From CAYSGL01 sp964520985 (GTDB lineage Bacteria > Pseudomonadota > Alphaproteobacteria > Micavibrionales > Micavibrionaceae): a DNA stretch of 44,153 bases. The translations under genes and the position numbers were made by a program. Location of the stretch: the NCBI GenBank assembly GCA_964520985.1, contig CAZFPB010000010.1:1-44153 (forward strand). Direction: 5' to 3'. A model generated the notes under the pieces. That model was given only the letters and a program-made list of their open reading frames with translations. It had not been told where the DNA came from and searched no databases. Each line of letters starts with the position of its first letter. Position 1 is the stretch's first letter. This document shows positions 1 through 6,760 of the stretch, in pieces.

Positions 1-55
1 CCTTCTAGGTTAGCTCCTGATAGGTTAGCTCCTGATAGGTAAGCTCCTGATAGGT
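1..55. repeat. Left copy of 55-bp terminal overlap (circular contig)
   Basis: Bases 1-55 are identical to bases 44099-44153, read directly. A 55-bp exact end overlap is typical of a de Bruijn assembler closing a circle with k=55. Removing one copy keeps the pentapeptide gene in frame across the junction (155 + 44098 = 44253 and the stop-defined frame at 43485 are both multiples of 3); simple end-to-end joining would shift the frame. The same 55-mer also occurs at 43859 and 43979, so the join lies in a repeat and the true repeat number is uncertain. Confidence 0.85.
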
Positions 56-155
56 TAGCTCCTGATAGGTTAGCTCCTTCTAGGTCAGCTCTAATACCTC
101 TAGTATTACCCATTAACCACTCTCTATGTAATCTTAGTATATCTGTAGTATTCAT
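1..155 (-). CDS. Pentapeptide-repeat protein, N-terminal part (continues at the right end)
   Basis: The start is ATG at 155-153, preceded by AAGGAG. The protein opens with about 22 non-repeat residues (MNTTDILRLHREW...), followed by A-D/N/Y-L-S/E-G/R pentapeptides encoded by 15-bp units. The frame runs off base 1 and resumes at 44098 after the 55-bp overlap is removed. The joined gene is 771 nt, 256 aa, with about 32 pentapeptides. Such repeats fold into a right-handed beta-helix with a square cross-section; some family members mimic DNA and bind gyrase (Qnr, MfpA), but nothing here proves that role. The gene sits in the leftward unit just after a small unknown gene, with 3 nt between them. 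Confidence 0.85.
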   Translation of the reverse strand, partial: MNTTDILRLHREWLMGNTRGIRADLEGANLSGANLSGAYLSGANLSGANLE

Positions 156-158
156 TAC

Positions 159-428
159 TCACTCCTTATCCAGTTTAGTGTTATCTAATGCCTCTATACC
201 TACAATATCATCAATATGATAAAAATCTACTAGTTTTTTAATATACTCCTCAAGTTCTGGTGTAGTACCATATAGCTCTGACACATAGTAAGCCACAGCC
301 ACTATAGGGCACGACGTTGCCAGGGATATGTCTGCAATATGATCCTTGGGGTTACCCTCCTTAGCGTCACACCATAACTTAACCTGGGGCAGTATAGAGC
401 GTCTGTATACGTTTAGGTCTATGATCAT
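159..428 (-). CDS. Hypothetical protein, 89 aa
   Basis: Not recognised. It is a soluble, acidic 89-aa protein with no membrane segment and no obvious motif. The ATG at 428 follows a purine-rich GGGGGAAG ribosome site and overlaps the stop of the upstream gene (ATGA), so the two are probably translated together. Its stop lies 3 nt before the start of the pentapeptide-repeat gene. By position it is an early gene at the head of the leftward unit. Confidence 0.75.
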   Translation of the reverse strand: MIIDLNVYRRSILPQVKLWCDAKEGNPKDHIADISLATSCPIVAVAYYVSELYGTTPELEEYIKKLVDFYHIDDIVGIEALDNTKLDKE

Positions 429-790
429 TCTTCCCCCAATGATTTAGAGTATATGTACATTGGATCTATGGGAAAGGGTCCTTCTTTACTAACCTTTCTA
501 TCAAGGACTGTCTGGAGCAGGGCTAGGGCTCTCCAAGCAAGTGCAGTAGCGTGTAAGGACTGTGTCTCAGGGTCTAAGGCATCCCATTGAGGCCCTATAT
601 CAATTAAGTGTCTAGAGATACAATCAGCATGATCCTTAGACTTCTCTTTAGCCCAATGAAGAGGTTGACCTGGATTGTGTTTATCGTTCCCTCTCTTACT
701 GTGTCTAGCCACCTCAGCTATAGCATCTGGGAAATACATAAGTACACCAGAGAATATAGGTGTATCTTTACGGAATTTAGAATCACTCAT
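425..790 (-). CDS. dATP/dGTP diphosphohydrolase-like protein (DUF5664 type)
   Basis: The chosen start is ATG 790, directly after a perfect AGGAGG with 7-nt spacing; an in-frame start at 838 would add 16 residues and lacks such a site. The 121-aa protein shows a layout I associate with phage dATP/dGTP diphosphohydrolase N-domain proteins: YFPDAIAEVARHS, then NPGQPLHWA, then K-S-DHADCISRHL, then HATALAWRALALL. In that family the conserved acidic and His residues bind metal and the enzyme removes pyrophosphate from purine dNTPs; the S-2L phage member MazZ supplies precursor for 2-aminoadenine DNA. No PurZ-like gene is seen here, so nucleotide-pool adjustment is the safer inference. It is the first gene of the long leftward unit. 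Confidence 0.6.
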   Translation of the reverse strand: MSDSKFRKDTPIFSGVLMYFPDAIAEVARHSKRGNDKHNPGQPLHWAKEKSKDHADCISRHLIDIGPQWDALDPETQSLHATALAWRALALLQTVLDRKVSKEGPFPIDPMYIYSKSLGEE

Positions 791-937
791 TGTGTATCCT
801 CCTGTATACATCCTAGTATAATACACAACTATATTCAATAAAATAATCTTTATTAGACCTATTGCTTTTTATACTAAAATATGATAATTTATTAGAGCGA
901 TAGCCAACGCAGGCTAGCTGTCGCCCTGGTTTCACCT

Positions 938-960
938 AGTGTGTGACTCAATAACACACT
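938..960. promoter_or_regulatory. Perfect 7-bp inverted repeat
   Basis: AGTGTGT (938-944) and ACACACT (954-960) are separated by 9 nt. There is no T-run on either side, so this is more likely an operator or RNA hairpin than an intrinsic terminator. It directly abuts the palindrome series that starts at 961. Confidence 0.45.
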
Positions 961-1046
961 TTACTGTAACAATCTTACTTGTAACATGCTTTCCTGTAAA
1001 GATCTTTACTAGTAAGTATGTTCCTAGAAAGTACTTGACTATAAGG
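961..1046. repeat. Six degenerate ~15-bp palindromic units, candidate operator array
   Basis: Units begin near 961, 975, 990, 1006, 1021 and 1035: TTACTGTAA, TTACTTGTAA, TTTCCTGTAAA, TTACTAGTAA (perfect palindrome), TTCCTAGAA and TTGACTATAA. The 14-16 bp period and shared TTAC(T)nGTAA core suggest cooperative binding of a dimeric regulator between divergent units. The site lies 60-140 bp upstream of the 1103 start codon. No regulator gene was identified. Confidence 0.5.
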
Positions 1047-1102
1047 AGTTAACCGTGACTTATACCCTACTCTTGGTGTAAACTATACCTAGAGGTATAC
1101 AA

Positions 1103-1798
1103 ATGAATAAAGTATTAAGGGCTATAGTGACTGGGCTTACAATCATTGGGCTTACTGCCTCCTGCACAAAGGCTAAGTTTGATATCTTTAAAGAGTCTGC
1201 TCCCAGTGCTGTACGAATCCTTACACCTGAAGGTAGGGCTCATGGATCTGGATTTCTCCTCTTAACTCCAAAGGGTAAGAAGGTAATCATTACCAATGAG
1301 CATGTGTGTGAAGGGATGAAAGAGATTAGAGTTAGATTCCCTGGTGTTGGGGACTTAGATGCGATGAGCTTCGCTTTATACCAAGACTCTAAAGTAGACT
1401 TATGTGTGATTGGTATACCGCAAGAGTTTCAAGATATAGTACGTACCCTCCCCTTAGCTCCTAATTTCCTTCTTCGGGGTAAGGTATTTGCTATTGGGTA
1501 CCCCCTTGAATACCCTTTATCTCTATCTCAGGGATATGGTTTAGATAGAGCTATTGTACAGATTGCTTCACTGAGTAATAAGTGTGAGAAACCTATCCCT
1601 ACAATGTTTGGTTGGGTTTGTTTGAAAGAAATGCACGTAGTGGTTACTAACACGACGATCTATCCTGGTAACAGTGGCTCTGCTGCTCTTAACGAGGATG
1701 GTGAAGTGGTGGGAGTATTCAATAGTGCTAGTAGTGTCACTAACTACGGTAATATGATCTCATTAGAAGACCTTAAGAACTTTATATCGGAGTTTTAA
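1103..1798 (+). CDS. Secreted trypsin-like serine protease lipoprotein
   Basis: This is a 231-aa protein. Residues 1-21 form a lipoprotein signal ending in a lipobox-like GLTASC, so Cys21 would be lipidated. The rest is a trypsin-fold (S1/HtrA-like) protease: catalytic His in TNEHVC (about residue 66), Asp in KVDLCVI (about 99), Ser in PGNSGSAAL (about 198, the classic GNSGS). No PDZ domain follows, unlike HtrA/DegP. The start follows AGAGGTATACAA; the stop overlaps the next start (TAATG). A membrane-anchored periplasmic protease is unusual cargo for a lytic phage. It could act in superinfection exclusion, lysis or defence against host surface proteins; these roles are inference. Confidence 0.85.
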   Translation: MNKVLRAIVTGLTIIGLTASCTKAKFDIFKESAPSAVRILTPEGRAHGSGFLLLTPKGKKVIITNEHVCEGMKEIRVRFPGVGDLDAMSFALYQDSKVDLCVIGIPQEFQDIVRTLPLAPNFLLRGKVFAIGYPLEYPLSLSQGYGLDRAIVQIASLSNKCEKPIPTMFGWVCLKEMHVVVTNTTIYPGNSGSAALNEDGEVVGVFNSASSVTNYGNMISLEDLKNFISEF

Positions 1799-2229
1799 TG
1801 CCCCATAGTTTAGGTATACCTAAAGAAGTAGCGGAAGTAGTCAATGAGTCACAATCTCAGGTGTTGGCTCGTCTAACACTTACTGGTGTATCTAATGCAG
1901 ATGCAGCTACACAGCTAGGTATCAGCATGTTTAAGGTTCGTAAGCTCCAGAAGACTGAGGAGTTTAAGAATCACCTAAAAGAGGCTGCTGAGGATATGAT
2001 GGGTGTGGCTACTAACACCTGGAGGGGTCTTATGGCTGACCTTATCCCCTTAGCCTATAAGGCACTCACCAAGGCTCTACAAGAGGGTGATCTTAAGGGT
2101 GTTGAGATTATGATGAAGACTATGGGCATAGATAAACAGGTACCGCAGACCGGTACTGGTAACATTCAGATTGTGCTCCCAAATTACAACACAGAAAAGA
2201 CAGTTAAATCAGAGGTGATCGATGGCTAA
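1798..2229 (+). CDS. Candidate terminase small subunit
   Basis: 143 aa. The N-terminal third has a helix-turn-helix look: LTLTGVSNADAATQLGIS, then KVRKLQKTEEFKNHL. A helical middle (about 65-115) and an extended tail follow. This pattern of a DNA-binding HTH, a 'TEEF..HL' segment and an oligomerising helical region is common in small terminases, which recognise pac or cos DNA and hand it to the large subunit. The large terminase gene lies 10 kb away (11902), so the call rests on domain look alone. A different HTH DNA-binding protein is the main alternative. It is coupled to the protease gene by TAATG and overlaps the next gene by 8 nt. Confidence 0.5.
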   Translation: MPHSLGIPKEVAEVVNESQSQVLARLTLTGVSNADAATQLGISMFKVRKLQKTEEFKNHLKEAAEDMMGVATNTWRGLMADLIPLAYKALTKALQEGDLKGVEIMMKTMGIDKQVPQTGTGNIQIVLPNYNTEKTVKSEVIDG

Positions 2230-2431
2230 GAAGAAACAAATAGATCAAACAGGGTATACCGAAGGTTATCGTACTGGACTTATGAAAGGGTATGACCGGG
2301 GTATTGAAGATGGTCTCAAGGCTATGCTCAGTATCCTAGACCACAATGGCATTATAATGAAAGAATCAGAGTTCTATCTAGAGCTTGAGACATTGAAAGA
2401 AGAAGGCAATATACTTCCAATAGAGGGCTAA
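2222..2431 (+). CDS. Hypothetical protein, 69 aa
   Basis: Not recognised. It is a small charged soluble protein with a Gly/Tyr-rich N-terminal part (GYTEGYRTGLMKGYDRGIEDG) that looks like an amphipathic repeat, and an acidic C-terminal helix. The start overlaps the candidate small terminase gene by 8 nt, and the stop lies 4 nt before the M15 peptidase, so it is part of a tight four-gene unit. Confidence 0.7.
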   Translation: MAKKKQIDQTGYTEGYRTGLMKGYDRGIEDGLKAMLSILDHNGIIMKESEFYLELETLKEEGNILPIEG

Positions 2432-2435
2432 CACC

Positions 2436-2840
2436 ATGAGCGTTATATCATTTAAGAAGGGTAGTAAGGCACAAGTAAGTACACACTTTGTTAGTAATGA
2501 GTTTGATTGCCCTTGTGTGGATTGTAGGGTTACACTAGTAGACAAGATACTCGTCTCACAGCTTGAGGCTATGCGAACACTGCTAGGCTCTAAGCTTCAA
2601 GTCACAAGTGGGTATAGATGCCAGGACTACCAGGATCAACTAGCACTCCGTGGGTATGAGACAGCTAAGAACTCTCAACACTTATTAGGTAAGGCAGCCG
2701 ATGTTACTAATGGTGTAGCAACAGGGGTTGAGCTTGAAGAGATTGCTAGACGTGTTGGGTTTACTTCCGTCGGCGTCGGGAAGCATTTCGTCCATTTGGA
2801 CTTGAGACCCGGTTATAGGCGCTGGGCTTATAAGTCTTAG
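2436..2840 (+). CDS. M15-family D-Ala-D-Ala carboxypeptidase / endolysin
   Basis: This 134-aa protein matches the Peptidase_M15_3 layout: an N-terminal HFVSNEFDCPC segment, TSGYRC at about 59-64, then the zinc ligands His in NSQHLLGKAADV (with Asp) and the final His in HFVHLDL. These enzymes cut peptide cross-links in peptidoglycan, acting as endolysins or on pentapeptide stems. No signal peptide is present, so it would need a holin or entry with the virion. It is the last gene of the 1103-2840 unit. A second hydrolase of a different class (transglycosylase at 37577) is in the genome. Confidence 0.85.
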   Translation: MSVISFKKGSKAQVSTHFVSNEFDCPCVDCRVTLVDKILVSQLEAMRTLLGSKLQVTSGYRCQDYQDQLALRGYETAKNSQHLLGKAADVTNGVATGVELEEIARRVGFTSVGVGKHFVHLDLRPGYRRWAYKS

Positions 2841-2912
2841 ACCCCTCAGCCAAATGTGATAGTATCATGATTGCACCTGGGATAACCAGCAATAATACTA
2901 ATACTGTGTTGC

Positions 2913-3086
2913 TTAACATGCGGTAGCTACCTCTTTAAGTGTGATTGATACTTCTACCACATCGGCATAGTATCTAGGGTTGACGCTGTTGACGGATACA
3001 CAGAACTCAAGAGCTTCTTCATATGTGTCATACACGACCTGACCTAGTTCACCCGATAACCTATATTTCACCATGTACTTGATCAT
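2913..3086 (-). CDS. Hypothetical protein, 57 aa
   Basis: Not recognised. The start is ATG 3086, after AGGAG with 8-nt spacing, in preference to an in-frame start at 3116. The sequence alternates beta-like and helical stretches (KYMVKYRLSGELG, then TYEEALEFCVSVN) and looks like a small alpha/beta protein. It is the last gene of the leftward accessory block, converging on the M15 gene across a 72-bp gap without a clear terminator. Confidence 0.65.
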   Translation of the reverse strand: MIKYMVKYRLSGELGQVVYDTYEEALEFCVSVNSVNPRYYADVVEVSITLKEVATAC

Positions 3087-3145
3087 TTCTTGGTCTCCTA
3101 TATAAGACAATACCACTACTGGACACTAATGTCTATATGTGTCAT

Positions 3146-5161
3146 CTATGACTCATCAACATATGAAAATGTATAGCCTTTTGTGTGTGTATTCTGACCA
3201 TTTAAAACCTTACGGATACATGTACTAGTTAAGTTTAAACACCTAGCCGCATGTGCAGCACTCTCGTATATTGTATTATTAGTTTTACAGTGAATTTTTT
3301 TCTTTACGCTGTGTGGAAAAGTTTTTAAATATGGTTTTAATCGATAATCTTGGATATTATACGCAAGCCACAGGTGTAAAGCTCTTTCTTTAGAGCCTAA
3401 TGTTCGTTTAGGTCTTCGGCCATGCTTTTTAGACCATAACCACAATTCATTTAGTTTGATATTAAAGGGTTGTATGTGAGACGGGTATTTTTTAATATAA
3501 CTTGCAAGATCTGGGTTTTTATGATTTCGTGTTAAAAAATTAGCCAAACACCTTTCTGCTTTATCATTTGATTTATGAGAAGGTCTTTTACCTGTTTTAT
3601 TAGACCATTTCAATAAATCTTGAAGGGCTCTTTCACGAGAAAACTTGTTAGGTGGGAATTTAATGAGGTACTGTTGTAGTAAAACGTGGTCGGGTTTTTC
3701 ATTTTTATTATTACGAAACCAAGTACCAGCCTGATGTTCTTCAGCATCCTTACTTTTACTGCTTGGCCTTCTCTTATGTTTATTTGACCATTCAAATAGC
3801 TGTTTAAGTCGACCTTCCCAATCGGAAACCTGGTATCCAAACACCTGAGTTTTTATTGTTCCAAATGTTACATAAGCATAATCGGCGCTACATTGTTTGT
3901 CCAAGGCATCAATCAAAAACTCATGGGCTTGTACTTTACCATAAAAGATCTCTTCATTAGGCTCATAAGATGTGACGGTATCCGTTGTTTCATTGTTAGG
4001 TGTTCGTTCTTTACGTTTAACAGGAATCTTTAATTGATTTAAACTCTTAAGTCCTGAATATTGTAGGATAAAATCCTCACGCATTAAGTTTAAAGCAGCG
4101 TTCATATAAAACTTAGTGTGCACCATGAGTTCCTTGGGGCTAAACTTAAAGAAGTATTTATTCTCATAGTCAGGGTGTTTTCTCATTACACGAGCATAAA
4201 GCTGGTAAATCCTATCTATATTGCGGCTACAGGTTAAGTCCACAACATTCACTAAAGAAGGCATATTGAATCCTAGGATACCTCTATCAACCACCACAAG
4301 AATCCTAATATCATTCTCTTTCAAGAATCTTTCTATGTTATAGCTATCGGGGTCGGTTTTATAGTTAGAGCTTATTGTTTTGATGCCCTTAGAATTAAAA
4401 TAATCTTCAACCTTTCGTGCTTGAATCGTAGAGCGGCATGCTATCATGGTCTTGTGTAGCTTACCTAAGGTAGCATCCCAATTCATGGAATAGGTTTTAT
4501 TATGGGTTTGTTCTAACCTACTGTGGATAGATTTGAGAAGCTCATCTAAGTCGCCTTCGACAGATACTTCTAGTTTAGCTGCTTTAGCTTCCTTTACATC
4601 ACCCTCAGAATTAAAGTCCTTAGAATCTAACTTTGCGCCTGTAGTTGTAAGGCCGATATATAAGTCAGCGACGTGGCCTTGCTTAATTAAATCCATAGCG
4701 GGAATGCAGATAATTTTAGTCTTCTTAGCTACGAACTTGGATGGTGTGCCTGTTAAATAGATAATGTGTTTAGGTTTTAATGTGGCAATTAAGTTCTGCA
4801 CAGTCTTAGCAAAAGTAAATTCATGGGCTTCATCTATAATGAGATAATCCAGGTTGTTAAGTTTTTCTAAATGCTTTCTTCCTTGTGGGATACCATATGT
4901 GACATGAAACTTACCCGGTATCGTTGAAGCTTTAACCCCGAAGTCCTTAAACTCCCGTGTCCATTGTGATTTTAATACATTAGTTCCATGGGTTAGAACT
5001 AGAAACTTATCGTTTGGCCTGCTTTTAATAAAGCTGATAGCTACTACGGTTTTACCGCTAGAGGGCGCTGCTGCTATAACTAACTCTTTAGTCCCTGAAT
5101 CAAACTCTTGATTGACTTGTTTTAATATATTGACTTGATAATCCCTTAATTTAATCTGCAT
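3146..5161 (-). CDS. SF2 DEAH-type helicase with three C-terminal repeats and a NUMOD1-like tail
   Basis: 671 aa. The helicase core shows Walker A APSSGKT (32-38), DEAH (110-113), TGTP motif III (137-140) and motif VI QLYARVMR (320-327). After a linker, three tandem repeats of about 55 aa follow (about 450-505, 510-565, 570-620), each with W-S-N/K-K-x-x-x-R-P near the start and a conserved E/A-x-x-x-W/F-L/F later. They resemble helicase-associated repeats seen in phage and giant-virus helicases. The last 47 residues (623-669: TIYESAAHAARCLNLTSTCIRKVLNG, ending KGYTFSY) look like NUMOD1, a DNA-binding module usually attached to homing endonucleases. The gene appears more AT-rich than its neighbours, suggesting transfer. 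A DNA- or RNA-dependent ATPase is likely; its target is unknown. Confidence 0.85.
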   Translation of the reverse strand: MQIKLRDYQVNILKQVNQEFDSGTKELVIAAAPSSGKTVVAISFIKSRPNDKFLVLTHGTNVLKSQWTREFKDFGVKASTIPGKFHVTYGIPQGRKHLEKLNNLDYLIIDEAHEFTFAKTVQNLIATLKPKHIIYLTGTPSKFVAKKTKIICIPAMDLIKQGHVADLYIGLTTTGAKLDSKDFNSEGDVKEAKAAKLEVSVEGDLDELLKSIHSRLEQTHNKTYSMNWDATLGKLHKTMIACRSTIQARKVEDYFNSKGIKTISSNYKTDPDSYNIERFLKENDIRILVVVDRGILGFNMPSLVNVVDLTCSRNIDRIYQLYARVMRKHPDYENKYFFKFSPKELMVHTKFYMNAALNLMREDFILQYSGLKSLNQLKIPVKRKERTPNNETTDTVTSYEPNEEIFYGKVQAHEFLIDALDKQCSADYAYVTFGTIKTQVFGYQVSDWEGRLKQLFEWSNKHKRRPSSKSKDAEEHQAGTWFRNNKNEKPDHVLLQQYLIKFPPNKFSRERALQDLLKWSNKTGKRPSHKSNDKAERCLANFLTRNHKNPDLASYIKKYPSHIQPFNIKLNELWLWSKKHGRRPKRTLGSKERALHLWLAYNIQDYRLKPYLKTFPHSVKKKIHCKTNNTIYESAAHAARCLNLTSTCIRKVLNGQNTHTKGYTFSYVDES

Positions 5162-5212
5162 ATAACCTCTCTTTTATCAGGATATCAAAGATTGTTTAAA
5201 GAAACAACCGTG

Positions 5213-5395
5213 TCATTTACTACTTTTAGGGTCCTCATAATAGTCAACCTTTGTATACTTCTTTTCTTCTATATTTTTATCACTACACTTCGGGCACTTA
5301 TCTTGGTTACCTACCATCATCCAACCATAAGTCTTGGTCTTAGGCTTCCACTCATGCCCACAATAGGTACATTGTAGTATTACCCCTTCTTTCAT
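5213..5395 (-). CDS. Small zinc-ribbon protein, 60 aa
   Basis: Two CxxC knuckles are visible, CTYCGHEW (residues 9-16) and CPKCSDK (34-40), so one zinc ion is probably held in a ribbon fold. The C-terminus is lysine- and acid-rich. The start overlaps the glycosyltransferase stop by 4 nt. Substrate or partner is unknown; such proteins often bind nucleic acid or protein. Confidence 0.75.
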   Translation of the reverse strand: MKEGVILQCTYCGHEWKPKTKTYGWMMVGNQDKCPKCSDKNIEEKKYTKVDYYEDPKSSK

Positions 5396-6402
5396 GCACT
5401 ACTCCCAAACTCAATGAGTTTAATCCAGGATTTAGTGACCTCACTTAAGGTAATTAATGGGTTACGTCCTACAGTAGGTCGCTCACCCGCTGTCCACTTA
5501 GACACTGTGTCAATGATCTTACCAATATTATTGCAATTCACGATTTGCGATTGGTTGTCTAACACTTCCCTAGCTGCTCCTAAATCATGACAAAGTACGG
5601 GTGTTCCCACAGCATTACTCTCTGCATACACAATACCAAAGGTCTCTTCAAATACAGTCTGTGGGTAGAACATACATAAGCTCTCTGCTACATCTTGCAT
5701 GAGCTCATAGTGAGGTTTATGTATATGCCTCACACCTTCAGGTAGATCGCCCTTATCCTCATAGTAGCCTGGGTTAGCAACAAGCAGTCTATACTTAGAG
5801 TCGTGCATTCTAAGCATCTCAAAGGCTTTAAGTACTTGATCAAGTCCCTTGTGTGGGCTGCTGAAATAGATAAGCTGGTATGGATCTACTGGATAGGCCT
5901 TCTTTACACAATAGTATTCAATTGGGTTAAAGATGACGTGAGGTGTAATTCTACCTGCTATTGTAATCTCTGGTATTGAGTTTAGTACTTGAGCCTTATG
6001 CCATTGTGACACGAAGATGATATCTGAGTAATCATTATTTAGTTCTAATTCTAAGTGGTTACGATACTCACCTGAGGATACATCATGCATCCATAGATAG
6101 TGTCTTGAGTTAGGGAATCTCTTCTTAGTATCCTGAAAAACCCTGGCGTCTCTGAGTGTGATAACAATATCAGGTGTAGCCTTAAATAGATCAGGCGGGT
6201 AGAACATAACTAAGTTCTTACGTTGATCGTAACTCTCAGTAGTTTCCCTCCCACGTTGTTCTATATTCACTTCATAACGCTCAGCAAGCTCCCTCATGAC
6301 ACGAATGACAGTAGCCTCTGTACCTCCCATGCGACCAGATGCTAGGGAGTCTATAGTGTAGGGCTTGGGCGCGCAAGGATCTATAAATAAAATGGACTTC
6401 AT
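5392..6402 (-). CDS. GT-B (GT4-like) glycosyltransferase
   Basis: 336 aa. The N-terminal Rossmann half includes GRMGGTEATVIRVMRELA (about 23-40), the pattern of GT4-type retaining enzymes. The C-terminal half holds YFSSPHKGLDQVLKAFEML, then FYPQTVFEETFGIVYAESNAVGTPVLCHDLGAAREV, the E-x7-E nucleotide-sugar site of GT4 enzymes. It would transfer a sugar from an activated donor to phage DNA, virion protein or a host surface glycan; the acceptor cannot be told. The start overlaps a 35-aa gene by 4 nt. A second glycosyltransferase of another fold lies at 17696. Confidence 0.85.
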   Translation of the reverse strand: MKSILFIDPCAPKPYTIDSLASGRMGGTEATVIRVMRELAERYEVNIEQRGRETTESYDQRKNLVMFYPPDLFKATPDIVITLRDARVFQDTKKRFPNSRHYLWMHDVSSGEYRNHLELELNNDYSDIIFVSQWHKAQVLNSIPEITIAGRITPHVIFNPIEYYCVKKAYPVDPYQLIYFSSPHKGLDQVLKAFEMLRMHDSKYRLLVANPGYYEDKGDLPEGVRHIHKPHYELMQDVAESLCMFYPQTVFEETFGIVYAESNAVGTPVLCHDLGAAREVLDNQSQIVNCNNIGKIIDTVSKWTAGERPTVGRNPLITLSEVTKSWIKLIEFGSSA

Positions 6403-6506
6403 ACATCAATTTCCTCTGACCACATTGCCGCAGCACTACCCGGTCTCCAGATATACATTAAACAATTAGTATCTAATACCCAATCCCAGAATTTATCATC
6501 TTTCAT
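6399..6506 (-). CDS. Hypothetical micro-protein, 35 aa
   Basis: A 35-aa reading frame (MKDDKFWDWVLDTNCLMYIW... ending SEEIDV) that overlaps its upstream neighbour by ATGA and its downstream neighbour by 4 nt. This exact coupling on both sides is the main support for it being real. It is tryptophan-rich for its size; function unknown. Confidence 0.55.
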   Translation of the reverse strand: MKDDKFWDWVLDTNCLMYIWRPGSAAAMWSEEIDV

Positions 6507-6718
6507 ATTGTGACTCTCTTTCTAGTCTTGAAGTCGACCTTGATTACATTATCACATGCGCCCGGTATAACTTGCAATTGTGTTAAGCATGACACAGTGA
6601 GTATATGACCCCTCACCATCTCAAGCACTTTAGCTTGGGCTTCAAGTGAGTTATTAGCACTCACTGTAAATATATATCTATTGAACCCCTCTTGAACTAC
6701 TATTCTATATTGATACAA
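6503..6718 (-). CDS. Hypothetical protein, 71 aa (TTG start)
   Basis: Not recognised. TTG at 6718 is chosen because it follows AGGGAGG with 8-nt spacing; an upstream in-frame GTG at 6748 has no ribosome site. The protein begins LYQYRIVVQEGFNRYIFTVSANNSLEAQAKVLEM and looks like a small beta-beta-alpha domain. The stop overlaps the following 35-aa gene (ATGA). Confidence 0.6.
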   Translation of the reverse strand: MYQYRIVVQEGFNRYIFTVSANNSLEAQAKVLEMVRGHILTVSCLTQLQVIPGACDNVIKVDFKTRKRVTI

Positions 6719-6760
6719 GGCAGTATCCTCCCTGTACCAATTATACACTACAATTAATGA

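Larger units (their letters stand above)
791..1102. promoter_or_regulatory. Divergent intergenic control region
   Basis: This 312-bp stretch separates the leftward early unit (from 790) and the rightward unit (from 1103). No gene was found in it. It holds a 7-bp hairpin (938-960), a roughly 15-bp periodic set of degenerate palindromes (961-1046), and a bulged stem at about 897-923 (GCGA/TCGC with TAGCC/GGCTA). Promoter matches are only weak: leftward TATACT near 806-811, and rightward TTGACT at 1035 with an over-long spacer to TATACC at 1061. Divergent transcription from here is inferred from gene order. Confidence 0.5.

Noticed and set aside
608..841. Plus-strand open frame of 77 aa
   Set aside because: It lies wholly antisense to the dNTP-hydrolase-like gene, which has a perfect AGGAGG site and family-like motifs.
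2841..2912. Possible bidirectional terminator between the M15 gene and the 57-aa gene
   Set aside because: Only a weak TGATA-G-TATCA palindrome without a T-run; not enough to call.
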